Assembly (NCBI GenBank): GCA_029934555.1
Contig: JAOZMA010000112.1
Coordinates: forward strand, 1-6,943
DNA: 6,943 bases
Direction of reading: 5' to 3'
Origin: Acidimicrobiia bacterium
Lineage (GTDB): Bacteria; Actinomycetota; Acidimicrobiia; Spongiisociales; UBA5794
The notes under the pieces are model-generated. The model was not told the origin of the DNA. It did not search any database and saw nothing but the letters and a program-made list of their open reading frames with translations. This document shows positions 6,932-6,943 of this stretch, piece after piece (the stretch's first letter is position 1; the number at the start of each line of letters is the position of its first letter). Both the position numbers and the translations under genes were made by a program.

Positions 6932-6943
6932 ATATTCAGTTGT

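Noticed and set aside
1..6943. Search for CRISPR arrays, insertion sequences, direct repeats or attachment sites, including the tRNA 3' end as an integration site.
   Set aside because: I saw no repeated spacer pattern, transposase, terminal inverted repeats, or second copy of the tRNA 3' end within the window.

Overview
The window carries a compact three-gene operon on the + strand that looks like a self-contained cyclic-nucleotide/ion-channel signalling module. It is flanked by the 3' end of a lipoprotein gene on the left, and by a small membrane-protein gene and a tRNA-Leu gene on the - strand on the right. The DNA is GC-rich, some genes start with GTG, Shine-Dalgarno motifs are clear inside the operon, and the lipoprotein tail after its cysteine is rich in Gly and Ser. 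Together these suggest a high-GC Actinomycetota-like bacterium. A more precise placement (for example Acidimicrobiia) is only a guess.

Layout. Bases 1-407 hold the end of a secreted lipoprotein of unknown function. Bases 408-537 are an intergenic gap with a hairpin just after that stop codon. Bases 538-6490 hold three genes joined by 4-base ATGA overlaps: (A) a membrane receptor with an extracytoplasmic Cache-like sensor, a HAMP region and a class III nucleotide cyclase homology domain (739 aa); (B) an MscS-superfamily channel with a C-terminal cyclic-nucleotide-binding (CNB) domain (520 aa), the architecture called bCNG; (C) a paralogous Cache-HAMP-cyclase-like receptor (725 aa). A hairpin at 6504-6520 separates the operon from a convergent 54-aa single-pass membrane protein (6521-6685, - strand). 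Bases 6686-6849 show a possible -10 element for that small gene and nothing else I can support. A tRNA-Leu(UAG) gene closes the window on the - strand.

How the genes may work together (inference). The two receptors would sense an external ligand, their cyclase-type domains would make or control a nucleotide signal, and the channel would respond through its CNB domain. All three nucleotide-handling domains depart from their family consensus. Cyclase A keeps both metal aspartates and the adenine-selecting Lys/Asp pair but lacks the transition-state Asn and Arg. Cyclase C has lost the second metal aspartate, the Lys/Asp pair and the Asn/Arg. The channel's CNB domain lacks the usual phosphate-cassette Glu and Arg. 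The module may therefore use an A/C heterodimer, an unusual nucleotide, or direct protein contact instead of plain cAMP signalling.
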